A stretch of DNA of 64,000 bases from Filosporella fistucella (GCA_030077755.1 JAQJZZ010000014.1:1798001-1862000), one strand, 5' to 3'. Positions 12,887 to 24,503 are shown, numbered from the stretch's first letter. The notes: generated by a model from the sequence alone, not told the origin. Program-made: numbers and translations.

Positions 12887-14825
12887 TATGAGAATAGGAA
12901 ATAGAGAAGAGAGGAGAGGAGATGGTCTAGGGAAGTGAAAGGCAGACGGTGAGGAGTTGACCTTTCTTTTAATAATTCTCAAGATGGTGGAAAGTGGGGT
13001 ATTAGCTCGCGGACCGGCGTCGTATCGCACCTTATCAAACAAGTGCAAGCAGACCCCTACGCACTAGCTGTGGCGTACCTTAAAATGAGGAAACTCACAA
13101 CGATTGGCGTGGAGTCGAGTTCCGCGATGGTGTTCACGCGCAAAAAAGGCATCTATGTGAAAACTTGAGTAATGGCAAAACAAATATCAACGTATGATGG
13201 CGGAGTTGGAGTGAGAATTGATCAGTTGCTGCATTGCTCAGAAGTCATGCTCAGGCTCAACCGATACGATATGCCACTCTTTGACGAGGGCAAATATGCG
13301 GGGATGGGAAGAATGGGACTAATCCTGATTCGACAGTTGCAACCGTACACGTGATGTGAGGTGCCAGTTCTGTTTTGTTGCACGTCGCAAAGGGCGACGC
13401 ATGGCGCCCAAGGCACTTCAAGCTGCTCAAGGCGCTTAAAGCACTCTACGGAGGTAAGCTCCTCTGTTACTTTGTTCTCTTGAATGTACTGGGACTCTGA
13501 GTATCAGAAACCAAATATAGGTATATACTTTCCCATATTCCATGGCCTGCTGTTTCCTCATGATTTGTGCTCTCAATGTTCATTTAATAGGCTTATGTTC
13601 TACCCACTATATCATTAAACTTCTTCCTTGTGCATCATTCCTCGACGGCCTTTTTGTTCTTCCATTCCTGTCGGAGATCGTGGTGGCTGAAGTGAAATCG
13701 GAGCTCAACTCCGGATTCCGCGTCTTTGGATTTTTGACTCAACCTTCAATTTCCGGTGCTAGTCGAACAATATTGCCCCGCAATAGTCATACAATCAGAT
13801 CATGCAATAGAAAATGGCTGTCTAAGTCGCACGAATGTAGAAAGTGTTTGTGACCTTTGATGAAACACAAGAATTGGAGAGAAATTCCTTTCTAACACAG
13901 TTAATCAACCGTCACGCCTGGTCGCCACTATAAAGAGAAGGAGTGCTTCCATATGTTATTTGTCTCGGCTCCCGTTTGTATTAACACTTCCTTTAACTTA
14001 CAAACCGACATTTATCTTTCGCTTCCTTTTCGGGCTTCAGCTGACATGCTTGCATCTAAATCCGGGCATGTCAAGGGCAGATGCAAATGAGCTGAGTAGC
14101 CCAATTTGACTTGGGCTAGATACTGCTTCCTCATATTATACCACCTTGCGATGCGGTTTTCGAGCATGTATTTTCATGGCTCAATTGGCCTTGCGAGCCA
14201 ATGAAATGTGCTATAGAGATAGATGCGTTGCTTCAAGTATCCATTGCCGCAACAAGCCTCTACCCATGCAATTGATGTTCTTGGTTGTCATCTTTACCTA
14301 CACTCCATCTAGAAGCCTTTCAATGATTGTTTGGCTTCGGGAAAGCAACTTTCGTCTGACAATTCGTACTCAGAGGTCTGTACATCGGTCACTATTGTTT
14401 CAAGAAATTTACGATATCTAATCAGGGTTTCATTCAAAATGCTTGTTTGGCTACCCTTCAGTCGTAAATTTGCTAGCTAGGGTTTACGAACTATAGTACT
14501 TTACAAATATCATCTCAAAACAGATTGGAAGTAACAACCAGAGCTTAATTCGATCATACTTTGGCATACTCTTTGCGTGTATAGTACAATGAGGAGGATG
14601 GCAGTTTTACCAGCATTCACTTTAGAATTTTATACTGAACTCATGAGCAATGAAAATGGGGCTCATCTGTCGCAGATCCCTCGGTGCCTGATTAATGGTT
14701 GATGATTTGGTCCGGTCCATGTTTGAGTTCGAATCGTGGGATCAAGATCTTCCGCAATCTACGCAAGAGACAGCATCATCCTAGACTTTAATTATTTCCC
14801 ATTCTCCCTACGGCTAGACTTTATT
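12887..14825. other. gene-free interval upstream of gatA and downstream of the first SDR
   Basis: This 1.9 kb holds the promoter of the GABA aminotransferase gene and the 3' flank of the SDR gene. Frames of up to about 100 codons occur on both strands without domains. A GTTCGAATC box-B-like string at about 14730 lacks a pairing acceptor stem. Nothing further is supported. Confidence 0.5.
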
Positions 14826-15748
14826 TCATCCGATTTTGATACCTCCTCCACTTGCACTCACGACGGTTCCAGTGATCCATCTAGCATCACGACTGCAGAG
14901 TAGCCCGACAACATCTGCAACTTCTTCTGGCTGTCCCATTCGAGGTACCGATTGCAGAGGTATGAACTCGTTCTTGAAAGTCTCTAAAATATCTGGCGGG
15001 CATTGCATAACAGATTCAGTCTCGGTAAGACCAACCGTGACAGAATTGGCTGTTGTTCCAGCCATGAATGCAAACTAGAATAAGTCATTTAGATATCACC
15101 CCACATGGAACAATGACATAAATGAAAAGATAAACTTTTACGATTGCAACTTACCCTCTCCACCTTTCCCCCGAAAGCCTGCGACCAAGTCCTACACATC
15201 GCCTCGCCTGCCGCCTTCCCAGCCGAATACATCAGCTGTTCCTCCCAAGGTTGTCGAGTTCTCACCGACGAGATATAAACGATTCTACTATCCCTCTGAA
15301 ACAATTTCCTCTTCACAAACTCTTCCACGATCAATACGGGCGTCTGGATATTACTGATCATACTCTTCTGAATCTCCTCTACGCTCAATTCCCCTAACAC
15401 GCCAGCACTGGATTCGGCAGCATTATTGACGAAGATATCAACTCTGCTTTGGAATGAAGATACGAGCGTATCGGCGATGGTTTGAGAGCATGTGGGGGAT
15501 GTGATGTTGGCGGTGATTCCGAGAATCTTCGATGTGCGGGGCTGATTTGAGGTTTGGTAGAGGGTATCGGTTTCTTGATTGAGGGCGGTTATTAATTCGA
15601 TACTGACATCACTAGAGCATGTTCCCAAGACGGAACAACCTCTTGAAGCTAGATTTAGAGTTATAGCTCTTCCGATTCCGCGAGAAGCACCGGTAACGAC
15701 AGCTACCTTGCCTGCTAAATCTTGCTCACGTAGGCGGGGTGATGGCAT
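14826..15748 (-). CDS. short-chain dehydrogenase/reductase (3-oxoacyl-reductase-like)
   Basis: Exons 15748-15155 and 15074-14826 give about 280 residues. Rossmann fold signatures are clear: TGASRGIG (TGxxxGxG NAD(P)-binding loop) near residue 17, NNAA after beta-4, the catalytic serine in YISSVRT, and YSAGK as the YxxxK catalytic pair. The C-terminus ends in the usual VSASGGGIKIG. The AG dinucleotide before the second exon restores the expected segment. The frame stays open to 15841, and an earlier start would add about 31 Arg/Phe-rich residues that could act as a mitochondrial presequence, so the start is uncertain. SDRs of this subclass reduce 3-oxoacyl or similar keto groups with NAD(P)H; the substrate here is not predictable. 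The product could be a mitochondrial OAR1-type enzyme or a metabolic-island reductase. Confidence 0.88.
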
Positions 15749-16652
15749 TGTTTGAAGCGTTTTGAACAATAACTGAGGGGGAAATTGACGTTTGAGAGCT
15801 TGGTGGAAGACGTTTCTCTGTGCAGAATACTCAAATGTCACTCCTCTTGTCTGCCTGGTGCTTTCTGGTCAGTTAGAGGCAGCTAGCCGAAGTCGTGCTT
15901 TTACAATGTTTACAGTCATCACGTGCCAGTAGTTGAATACTGGTATATTCCAGATTTCGAGATGGCAATGGAATTCGCATTCCAGTGCAGAATATTTACA
16001 TAAGACAATAGGTGTCTGCTGAAGTAGAAAGAGACGTTCTCTGGGGTGAAGTACACCTTCGCAGGTAGTATCACGTGGCAATGCCAAACGTTTACCACGG
16101 GGATCTGCTGCAATTTGACTTCCCGAAATCGACCTTGGCATATCAGAAGAAGCATTGACGACAACTCCCTACATCAGCATAGATACTTCAATAAATGCTT
16201 ATCAGTCTCCGCCCAGGTTAGCCTTCGAGAGCTCAACAGAGTATCGGCATACGCCGGTACAACCTGGAATGGATCCATCTTTTACATCCCACTCTTCGAA
16301 TGAAGAAATTTGCAAATATTCCGGGGGTGACTTTCAACGCTCTCGAACGTTTAAGTGTGGAATTGTGGTCCTGGGAGATATGAGCTCCCAATCTATCATA
16401 GGTTTGAATCATGCCGATATTGTTATGTCACTATCGCCGGCGGCGGCCTTTCCATTCACTCGGAATCCGCCTTTTCCTCCCCATAAGGTACTATGCCTCT
16501 GTAGATCTTCACAATCAAAATGTGTAAGTCAAGTAATTTTGAGATAGGAGAGCCGCAGAGGTAAAGTGCCTTAAGGTATAAAAGCCAAGCCGCTGCTTTT
16601 CTTGGCTCCTTTCTCAAACACTTATCTTGATTTCCTCTTGATATCTATCACG
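15749..16652. other. divergent promoter region, SDR / nucleoside hydrolase
   Basis: This 900 bp lies between two divergently transcribed genes. Open frames at 15869-16547 are short and featureless. A TATA box near the right end belongs to the nucleoside hydrolase gene. Confidence 0.55.
16577..16583 (+). promoter_or_regulatory. TATA box of the nucleoside hydrolase gene
   Basis: TATAAAA lies 70 bp upstream of the ATG at 16653, the right distance for a fungal TATA-containing, strongly regulated promoter. This is a string match plus position only. Confidence 0.5.
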
Positions 16653-18038
16653 ATGCATATTTTCAAATTAGCGATAGCCGTCTTTTCATTCTCTAGGCTC
16701 ATCTCAGCAATTCCCTTCAGCAAACGCAACACGACAGAGAAGCGATATGCTATCTTGGACAATGATTGGTCTACAGCAGGGTTCATTCCTTTTTTGCTAG
16801 CTCTTGATGCCAATATCGAGATATTGGCCATCACATCATGTAAGTTTCAATAGATACATTTTCTGACCCCCTGTGCTAAAATAACTAGCAACTTCAAATA
16901 CATGGCAAAAACAATGTGCATATCATGCATTGGCAACTCTTGAAGTCGGAAATTTGAGCTGTGTTCCTGTCTACTACGGCTCAACTTACCCACTTATCAA
17001 CACTTACGAGAGATTTCAAGCATGGGAAGCTGTTCATGGCGTCCTACCGTGGCAAGGAGTATTTGCTCCATATAACGCTACTGCCGAAGCGACAGGATCT
17101 GACCCCACTGCTGGCACCAATCCAAACCGAATCTCAGAGTCGGCTTTTCCAGAGGGATTCCCAAATATCACGGCTGTGACAGGAAAGAGTGCTGCTCAAT
17201 TCATGGTTGAGCAAGTCCGAAAGTATCCTGGTCAAGTCAGCATCTATGCCGCAGGAGCAATGTGAGTAGTCCTAATGTTCCAAACCAGATCCCTACTTTC
17301 ATCTCGAGAACGCAATACTCAAAGTGGTTTCGAAAACATGGCACAGCATACTGACATTATGGTTCACAGGACGAATGTTGCGCTAGCAGTAAGACTTGAT
17401 GACGAGTTTGCAAGTTTGGCGAAAGAGTTAGTTATTATGGGTGGGTACATTGACGTGAATATGTTGATGGTAAATCTTAATCCTACATCTAACAAGCTTT
17501 CATCTAAACATATTCTACCTAGGCTACCGGGACTGTCAACCAAGCAGATATCAACTCTGATATCAATCTAATGATTGATCCTGAAGCGTCAAAGATTGCA
17601 TTGACCGCCGACTTTCCGAACATTATTATTGCTGGAAATGTTGCGAATCAAGTGATCTCCACACAGGAATTTCTTGACGAAATCTACGAAGTCAAGAATC
17701 CCTATTCAGAGCTTCTTCACAAATATTACGGGACCATCTTCCCCTTCTGGGACGAGACTGCAGCTGCAATAATGATTGATCCGACTATTGCAACAAACAC
17801 AACCACTGGTGGGTTAACAATCTCGAAATCCGGGAATTTAACTGACAATGCTACAGTCTATCTCGATGTTGATGTGGCTTTTGCATCGCCATCCTATGGT
17901 AATATTCATGTGTACCAGAAGGCACTCATGCCTCCCAATATCCGAAACGTCACATACGTGAACACGATTGATGGGGAAAGGCTAAAAACGATGATTAAAC
18001 ATGCTGTACAGTATCCTAAGAGTTGTGCCACACTATAG
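16653..18038 (+). CDS. secreted inosine-uridine-preferring nucleoside hydrolase
   Basis: Four exons, 16653-16839, 16889-17261, 17370-17469 and 17523-18038, give 391 residues. The first 19 or so residues form a hydrophobic signal peptide (MHIFKLAIAVFSFSRLISA) followed by a KR site, so the enzyme is likely exported. The N-terminal ILDNDWSTAGFIP replaces the DTDxxxDD calcium motif of classical family members and matches the fungal secreted subgroup. GAMTNVALAVRLDDEFA, restored by splicing, is the expected NxA helix after the beta-sheet. IMGGY and the C-terminal VDVAFASP follow. Nucleoside hydrolases split the N-glycosidic bond of ribonucleosides to base and ribose; an extracellular form would salvage nucleosides from outside. 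All three introns have GT...AG borders and are needed to keep the frame. Confidence 0.92.
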
Positions 18039-18366
18039 GCTGCGACATTAGAGGAGCGTGAAGAAGATTTAGAATTCTTCCAATGTATAGAGTAGAAAGA
18101 TCATGAAAATAATCATGATGCAACGGTGCAATTTTGATACTTGACACCCGTTCTTCTTTGGTGTCGGAAATAACTCCGGCCTACACTGTACTAAGATGAT
18201 GCCTCTCATCATAGATGTCCGGCAACTACTTACCCCGCATAGGTACCCCGCAGTCCCGAATCAAATATTTGTCTCATTTCCAACAATATATTTACATGAT
18301 ACCTGTCCATCAGGGTTCCCTATAATTACTGTAATCTGTCCTTTGGTTTAATTTGGCTTATTCGAA
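18039..18366. other. short intergenic region
   Basis: This 328 bp holds the 3' flank of the nucleoside hydrolase and the promoter of the GFA-fold gene. No other element was recognised. Confidence 0.5.
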
Positions 18367-18901
18367 ATGGAGGGGACTTGTCTTTGCGGCGCCATTACTG
18401 TTCGGGTAAAAGATCCTGAGTTGTTTACACGACGCAGAGGGCACATCTGTCGTTGCATCAATTGCAAGAAGACTGCAGGCTCTTGTAAGTCTCGATCTCT
18501 CGAGGGAAACTGTTTTCCTGACTTGTTTTTAGCTGCGGCAACAAATCTTATCATCGAGAATGACAAATTCGAAATCATAGGCGAAGAGAATCTGAAGCGG
18601 TATACCGATACGCAGACGTTAAGCGGAACACCACTGGGCCGGTATTTCTGCCAGACTTGCGGGAAGTAAGATTTTAAGCCTTTCTTTTCTGTATGGGTCC
18701 AATTGATGCTAATTTCGTTGAAGTCCAATCAAATCTGTGACGCCGCTGTACGAAGGCAAAACCGTACTGAAGTTGGGAATCTTCCCCAAGATACCGACAC
18801 CGGAATGGGAGTCTTTTTCTGGATCAAGACAGGAATGGGAGAAGCCTCTTGATGGAGCAACGCAATATAAGGGAAAAAGTTTTGGAGAGAAGTTGGAGTA
18901 G
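18367..18901 (+). CDS. GFA/CENP-V-fold zinc protein (glutathione-dependent formaldehyde-activating family)
   Basis: Three exons, 18367-18484, 18533-18665 and 18724-18901, give 142 residues, the normal size of a single-domain GFA protein. Zinc ligands are all in place: CLCGAI near the start, CRCINCKK around residue 35, and FCQTCG after the middle. Splicing both introns (48 and 58 nt) removes stops and supplies the conserved C-terminal segment ending in KLGIFPKIPTP. The family includes bacterial S-(hydroxymethyl)glutathione synthase, which lends the name, but most fungal members have no demonstrated reaction; I assign only the fold. It lies downstream of the nucleoside hydrolase on the same strand and converges with the next SDR. 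Confidence 0.9.
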
Positions 18902-19289
18902 ATGAGACGAATTGCGAATTCATGTGCCAATCTAAAAATTAGGGATGTTGGATATCTATGGTCCAGAATTTGGTGTAGATATAGTATAAACACTGTACAA
19001 GTACATATATACTTTTTCAAGCAGTTCTCCTGGCGCAAACTTCTCTTATCTCTATCGGTAGTATCCTATAGCTTAGGCAGCTCAGCGAGATCAGAACTTG
19101 AGCATGAATCTCAAAATATTGGAATGTGGAATAGCTGGGAAGACGGCCTCTTGCACTTGCAGATACGCGATATTCAATTTTTTTTACACATGAGAACGCT
19201 CTGAAAACACATGTACAGAATTCCGGGGGAAATTTTAGATCATTGTCCTCGCTCTGAGCTGTGAGTGGACGTCCAATCTAGTCCAACTC
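18902..19289. other. convergent 3' region, GFA protein / second SDR
   Basis: This 388 bp between two convergent genes is AT-rich with no recognised element. Confidence 0.5.
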
Positions 19290-20116
19290 TCAGACCGTGA
19301 GACACCCTCCATCGAGTGGTAGATTCACACCGCTTACAAATGATGCTTCATCACTTGCTAAGTAAACAGCAGCCATTGCAACATCAATCGGTTCTGACAT
19401 TCGTCGCAATGGTACCGTCTGTGCGAATTTAGCTCTCTCTTTTGGGGTATCGGGTGTTCTACTGAACATCTTGAGCAACCGAGTTGCAGCTGGAAGTGGG
19501 CATAATGAGTTCAACCGGACTCCTTCAGGGCCATATTCGGCTGCAAAACCCTGAGCCACTTTCAAAGATATCAGAATATACAAACACTTATTCTTGGTGC
19601 AGCTCAAACAGTATGCAAGAAACGTTTGGTGCCTCCGTAGAACACCTGTCTGAGTCTTACTCTCGTCCCCGCAACCGATGAAATATTAACATAAATGCCA
19701 TACTTCCTCTCGACGAAATACGGCATGACTACCGAGACACTCAAATAGATACTTTTGATATTAACAGCGATGATTCTGTCAAATTCTTCATCTGATACCT
19801 CCACGATTGGCTTTTTTCCATAAGTGGCTCCAGCATTGTTGAGCACAATATCGCGTTTTCCAAATCGAGCTTTTGCTATATACGAAGCATTGTCCCATAA
19901 TGTCCTCACAGTTGCATTGAATTCAATGAAAATTGCGCTTCCGCCTTGAGGATATTCTTTGTCATTGATGTCTGCTGCAACTTTCTGGCTACTTTCTACG
20001 GCAATATCGGCAACAAGGACATTTGCACCTGCAGACACCAATGCATGGGCGATGGCCTCTCCAAACCCGAACCCCGCACCTGTAACAATTGCAACTTTAC
20101 CTGCAAGACGACCCAT
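19290..20116 (-). CDS. short-chain dehydrogenase/reductase with a doubtful splice junction
   Basis: The first exon starts at the ATG at 20116 and carries TGAGFGFG (cofactor loop), NNAGA, ISSVAG (catalytic serine) and YGGTK (YxxxK). It meets a TGA at 19604-19606. The second part, from about 19550 to 19290, supplies AAEYGPEGVRLNSLCP and the C-terminal LPLDGGC typical of glucose/3-oxoacyl reductase-type SDRs. The best splice I can find is a 59-nt intron, 19609-19551, with a weak GTTTGA donor and CTCAG acceptor, giving 255 residues but dropping about three residues expected before GFAAEYG. Either an unusual donor or a small frameshift is possible. It is divergent from the flavoprotein gene, 472 bp away, suggesting shared control. 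Substrate unknown. Confidence 0.8.
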
Positions 20117-20588
20117 GATCAATAAATACAAAACTAGAATTGCGATCCACAGAAAAGAGAGGTTAATCAGTGACGATTTAATTCTGTTGCTTTATATGAA
20201 GATCTTTCACGGGATGATTAAAGACTCGCCTCACAGCGCCGAACATGCCCAAGAAGGCGGGGTACTTGTCGGGGGCCAGACTGCAGGAAGAAATATAATA
20301 CTTACAGGGTTACACTACATTGCCAGCGGTTGTCTGCTAGTGTATCCTCTGACGGATATTGACATCCGAGGGCCCAATTGTGATCTCTTCCAACATTTTT
20401 CCTCTCTATAGAAATGCTTATGTCTAACAATCATTAGCCTTTAAAAAACTCGAAAGTCTCTCCAAAGACTTGCCATTTAATGCACATTTTGTCTTCAATT
20501 AACACGCAACTCCCCTACCCCAGAAAACACCATTGAGCAGCGAGCCTCACCTTCTCTGCATTAATGCCCTGCTTAATCTCCCCAAAAT
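20117..20588. promoter_or_regulatory. bidirectional promoter between SDR and flavoprotein
   Basis: This 472-bp interval separates two divergently transcribed oxidoreductase genes and holds both promoters. It contains no gene. I did not find a binding-site motif that I can name with confidence. Confidence 0.5.
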
Positions 20589-22169
20589 ATGTCACTTCCA
20601 AATGAATGCAATATTTTGGTTGTAGGAGGCGGCAATGCTGGGTTTTCAGCGGGCATCGCTGCTGCGGAAGCTGGAGCTCAACGTGTAGTAATTATTGATA
20701 AGTGCCCCGAGGATTGGGCTGGAGGCAACAGTTACTTCACAGCAGGCGCATTTCGAACTGTCCACCATGGGACAGAAGATCTGCTTCCAATTGTCAACAA
20801 TGTCACTCCTGAGGCTGCAGATCTGATTGATATGGAGCCTTACACTACAAAAGACTTTCGAACGGACATCGACAGAATCTGTTTAGGTCGCTCTGACCCG
20901 AGGCTGAGCCAGATTTTGATAGAAGAATCAAACGAAACTGTAAAGTGGCTTGCAAAAAATGGTGTGAGATTTCAATTATCGTTCAATCGTCAGGCTTACA
21001 AAGTCAATGGACGATATAAATTTTGGGGAGGAATGTCTTTGAAGACAGAGGAGGGAGGGAAGGGGCTTATTGTGGATCACCGAAGAGCTGCTAAGAGGCT
21101 CGGAATCGAAGTATACTTCACTACAAGCGCCAAATCTATTGTGAGGGATCAGGATACAGGACGTGTCAGCGGTGTCTTGGTTGATCACAATGGTTCAGAA
21201 AAGATGATCAAGACAGATGCTGTGATACTTGCCGCTGGTGGTTTTGAAGCCAACCCACGAATGCGTTCTCAATATCTTGGTCCAGGCTGGGACTTGGCCC
21301 GGGTCAGAGGAACTCCATACAACACCGGCGATGCTCTCGAATTTGCAATTCGAGATGTTGCCGCCAAGCAAGCAGGAAATTGGTCTGGATGCCATTCAAC
21401 TTGTTGGGATGCCAATGCACCTGCAAACAGTGGCGACAGGCAAATCTCGAACGAATTCACAAAATCAGGATACCCACTCGGACTCATGATAAACTCGCTC
21501 GGAGATCGATTTGTGGATGAAGGTGTTGATCTTCGGAATTATACATATGCCAAATTTGGAAAAGCTATTCATGCTCAACCGGAAGGAATTGCTTTCCAGG
21601 TGTGGGATCAGCGAGCAATTCCATGGCTTCGATCAGAAGAGTATCGTGACGAAATTGTACAGAAGGTATGGGGCGAAAGTATCGAAGAGCTAGCTCGGAA
21701 ATGTAGCGAGTATGGCCTAGGGGATCCTGAGAAAATGGTAGAGACGATCACGACATACAATAATGCTGTGTATGAGTTCCAAAAGGAGAATCCAGATAAG
21801 AAATGGGACCCTGCAGTGAAGGATGGACTCTCTACACAATCCCGGACGACAAAACTACAACTAGGAAAGACAAACTGGGCACTTCCACTTGATCAAGGGC
21901 CATTCATGGCTGTTAAGGTATGCTGTGGTATTACATTTACTTTTGGAGGATTGGCGGTAAACCCTGAGACTACATCAGTCATCTCATCAACAGACCGTGA
22001 GGTTCCCGGTCTGTATTGTGTTGGTGAGATGCTTGGAGGCTTGTTTTATGGGAACTATCCGGGTGGTAGTGGGTTGACTTCCGGGGCAGTGTTTGGACGT
22101 AGAGCAGGGACAGCAGCAGCGAAGCTATCTCTTTCGAATAGTTCTGACAAGGTTTCATCTCGTTTGTAG
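20589..22169 (+). CDS. FAD-dependent tricarballylate-dehydrogenase-like flavoprotein
   Basis: A single uninterrupted frame of 526 residues starts at an ATG with the dinucleotide-binding signature ILVVGGGNAGFSAGIAAAEAG (GxGxxG type) near residue 8. It shows the FAD_binding_2 / fumarate reductase flavoprotein pattern: GGNSYFTAGAFR, the second FAD strand VILAAGGFEANP, and the C-terminal GLYCVGEMLGGLFYGNYPGGSGLTSG that closes over FAD. The segment TFGGLAVNP is the capping-domain to FAD-domain link. The closest relatives by pattern are TcuA-type tricarballylate dehydrogenases, which oxidise tricarballylate to cis-aconitate; related fungal enzymes act on other small carboxylates or steroids. There is no signal peptide. 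The divergent SDR and the downstream EamA transporter suggest a small catabolic module. Substrate is inference only. Confidence 0.9.
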   Translation: MSLPNECNILVVGGGNAGFSAGIAAAEAGAQRVVIIDKCPEDWAGGNSYFTAGAFRTVHHGTEDLLPIVNNVTPEAADLIDMEPYTTKDFRTDIDRICLGRSDPRLSQILIEESNETVKWLAKNGVRFQLSFNRQAYKVNGRYKFWGGMSLKTEEGGKGLIVDHRRAAKRLGIEVYFTTSAKSIVRDQDTGRVSGVLVDHNGSEKMIKTDAVILAAGGFEANPRMRSQYLGPGWDLARVRGTPYNTGDALEFAIRDVAAKQAGNWSGCHSTCWDANAPANSGDRQISNEFTKSGYPLGLMINSLGDRFVDEGVDLRNYTYAKFGKAIHAQPEGIAFQVWDQRAIPWLRSEEYRDEIVQKVWGESIEELARKCSEYGLGDPEKMVETITTYNNAVYEFQKENPDKKWDPAVKDGLSTQSRTTKLQLGKTNWALPLDQGPFMAVKVCCGITFTFGGLAVNPETTSVISSTDREVPGLYCVGEMLGGLFYGNYPGGSGLTSGAVFGRRAGTAAAKLSLSNSSDKVSSRL

Positions 22170-22828
22170 ACGAAAGAGTACAATAGAGAAAACATGGAAA
22201 GGTCACTCCACTCCTTTCTGGGGGGAAAGAATTGCATGAGACCCACAGTTACTATTTAGCAGTCGTAATTTTCCTTTCTCAAAAAATCACAAAGAAGATA
22301 TTCAATTTTCGCAAGAGGCCGAGAACGGTAGCACCGTCAATCTCCCTGTGATGCATATCAAACGGAATAAGTTTTGGGGGGATACGACGCCGAAATGATA
22401 GATCGAGAATATGCACAAGAGAAAAAAGATCCAGCATAACAGAAAGGTTCCGTTACCGAGCATTAAGGGGAGTAAATACCATCACCACGTGACTCGGTTC
22501 CACGGTCCTTTACAGGAGTACGAATAGCCATTTTTCTACCTCGATGTCTTACATTTCCTTCAGCTCTTGTCTCAACCCCACTCTTGACTCGAAACGACAT
22601 ATGACCTTGTCATGCTTACTTCTACGCAAATACGAGCTGACCACGTGAGATGAAGAAAAAAGGCTCCAAAATTACCTAATAAATGGCGGGGTAAAAAAGC
22701 CCGGTATCGGGTCAATTTTTTCTTGCTTAAAGCTCGTACATGGCTCAACGAATAGCGTTTCATGTATTCTTCAAGATCGTCTTTTAACATTTATCCTCTT
22801 TCCAATCATCTCGATCTCCCATCCTTGC
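22170..22828. other. intergenic region between flavoprotein and EamA transporter
   Basis: This 659 bp is AT-rich and holds the 3' end of the flavoprotein gene and the promoter of the transporter gene. A minus frame of 72 codons here has no domain. Confidence 0.5.
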
Positions 22829-24044
22829 ATGATGTCCTCTCAGAGTATCGACAACTTTTCAGATGAGGCTCAGAAGCCTCGGCGGAGAATGCTGAGAGAG
22901 ATATGGCTGAATAATAGAGGAGCACTCTTCATTGTGAGTGCTCAACTATTCGGATCATCGACAGATGCTATGGTGAGGTTTTTGCAACAGGGCGGTCATG
23001 GGATGCATCCTTTCCAGGTAAGTCTGCTTCTCGGACTTTGCAGAAATTTTTTTGTTGAAGTGGGACTAAATTCATGAAGGTCATTTTTGCTCGAATGAGT
23101 GTGACATGTGTGCTGAGTACCTTATATATGTGGTATACTTCAGTCCCAGATTTTCCACTTGGAAAGGCTGAAGTTAGAGGATGGCTCATCTTGAGGGCCC
23201 TCTTTGGCTTCGGTGGACTATGGTGTCTTTATTGTATGACGACATATCAACCTCATTCATTCTCAACTGATAATCTCTAGACTCGGTACATTATCTACCT
23301 TTAGCGGAATCAACTGTCTTTCGTTTTCTCATACCCATTGTCACGGCATGGGCATGCTCCGTATTCCTCGATCAAACTTTTTCTAAGAAGGAATTTTTAG
23401 CTGGCCTCGTGGCGTTATTTGGCGTTGTGCTTATTGCTCACCCAGCAGCTATCTTCGGACAAGATGACGATGTGAATGCTAGCCAAGCTGCACCAGTTGA
23501 CGATGTTTCGCCAACTCAACGACTAATTGCCATTGGCATGTCGGTGCTTGGCGTTGTAGGTGCATCAGGAGCATATACAACAATCAGGGTCGTTGGTAAT
23601 AGAGCCCATGCCCTCATGTCAGTCAATTACTTTGCGTTCATCGGTAGCGTTGGCTCAGCTGTTGCATTACTGGTTATTCCGGGAATCGGCTTCGTAATGC
23701 CACATGGACCGCGTGATTGGACTCTCCTTTTACTCCTTGGTACTTTTGGATTCTTCTTGCAATTTCTCTTGACGGCCGGCTTGCAGCTTGACAGAAGTAG
23801 CAAAGCAACTAGCATGCTATATACCCAAGTCATATTTGCATTGTCATTTGACTGGGCAATCTGGGGTGTGCTTCCAGGATTTTGGAGCATGGTTGGTGGG
23901 ACAATTGTCATTGCGAGTACACTGTGGTCTGCCCTGCAGAAGACTCAGTCTGCTGCAACAGCCCCCAAGATCATCGTGGACGAAGAAAGTCCACTTCTGA
24001 GAGATGATGGGAACGAAGAGGAGGTGGGAGGAAAACGAGTTTGA
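22829..24044 (+). CDS. EamA/DMT-family transporter (SLC35G1-like)
   Basis: Three exons, 22829-23017, 23080-23233 and 23281-24044, give 368 residues. The polypeptide has a short charged N-terminus, then about ten hydrophobic helices in two repeats, the drug/metabolite transporter layout. The splice at 23233/23281 restores YLPLADATV-like sequence (read here as YLPLAESTVFRFLIPIVTAW), a hallmark of the fungal SLC35G1-like group; unspliced, the frame ends in a stop. The second half includes LLLGTFGFFLQFLLTAGL. The C-terminus is acidic (EESPLLRDDG). Family members export or take up metabolites across plasma or endomembranes, with substrates mostly unknown. Two ATG codons stand at 22829 and 22832. 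Position next to the flavoprotein suggests moving its substrate or product. Confidence 0.9.
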
Positions 24045-24503
24045 GGGGGGAAAGACAATATGGATAAATCGATTTACGGTGGTTTTGTGCATTTTCGGAG
24101 ATTTAGATTGTGCATTCATAGCGCCGGGATATATCTTGGGATGCATGGAGAGGCGTTGAGCGTTGATATCCTAATTGTGCCTAACTTCAGGCGTCCACAT
24201 CTACGGATTTAATGATATTGTCGCTATGATTTTACACTCATGCAAAATTCTAGCGATCGCTAGTCTAATGAAGAATCAACCAGGTTTAGATTCCCACAAG
24301 TTGCCGGCGTGTCCCTGTGAAGCCTAGAAACACGGACTTTTGCAAGCCTGTAGGCTAGCACAAACAACTTTCCTGAAGACAGAGTTTAATGCTGATTGGA
24401 ACAAGTAGATTCCTGCCCAAGCTCGAAGTATCTACAAATGCACCCTCTTTAACGTTCATTTCCACTTTTCACCTGCAGCCGGCTACTTTGCTAAGGAAAA
24501 CAT
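24045..24503. other. convergent 3' region, transporter / carboxylesterase
   Basis: This 459 bp lies between the 3' ends of two convergent genes. No recognised element. Confidence 0.5.

Noticed and set aside
14655..14760. tRNA-like box B string (GTTCGAATC)
   Set aside because: No matching acceptor stem or D-arm at the right distance.
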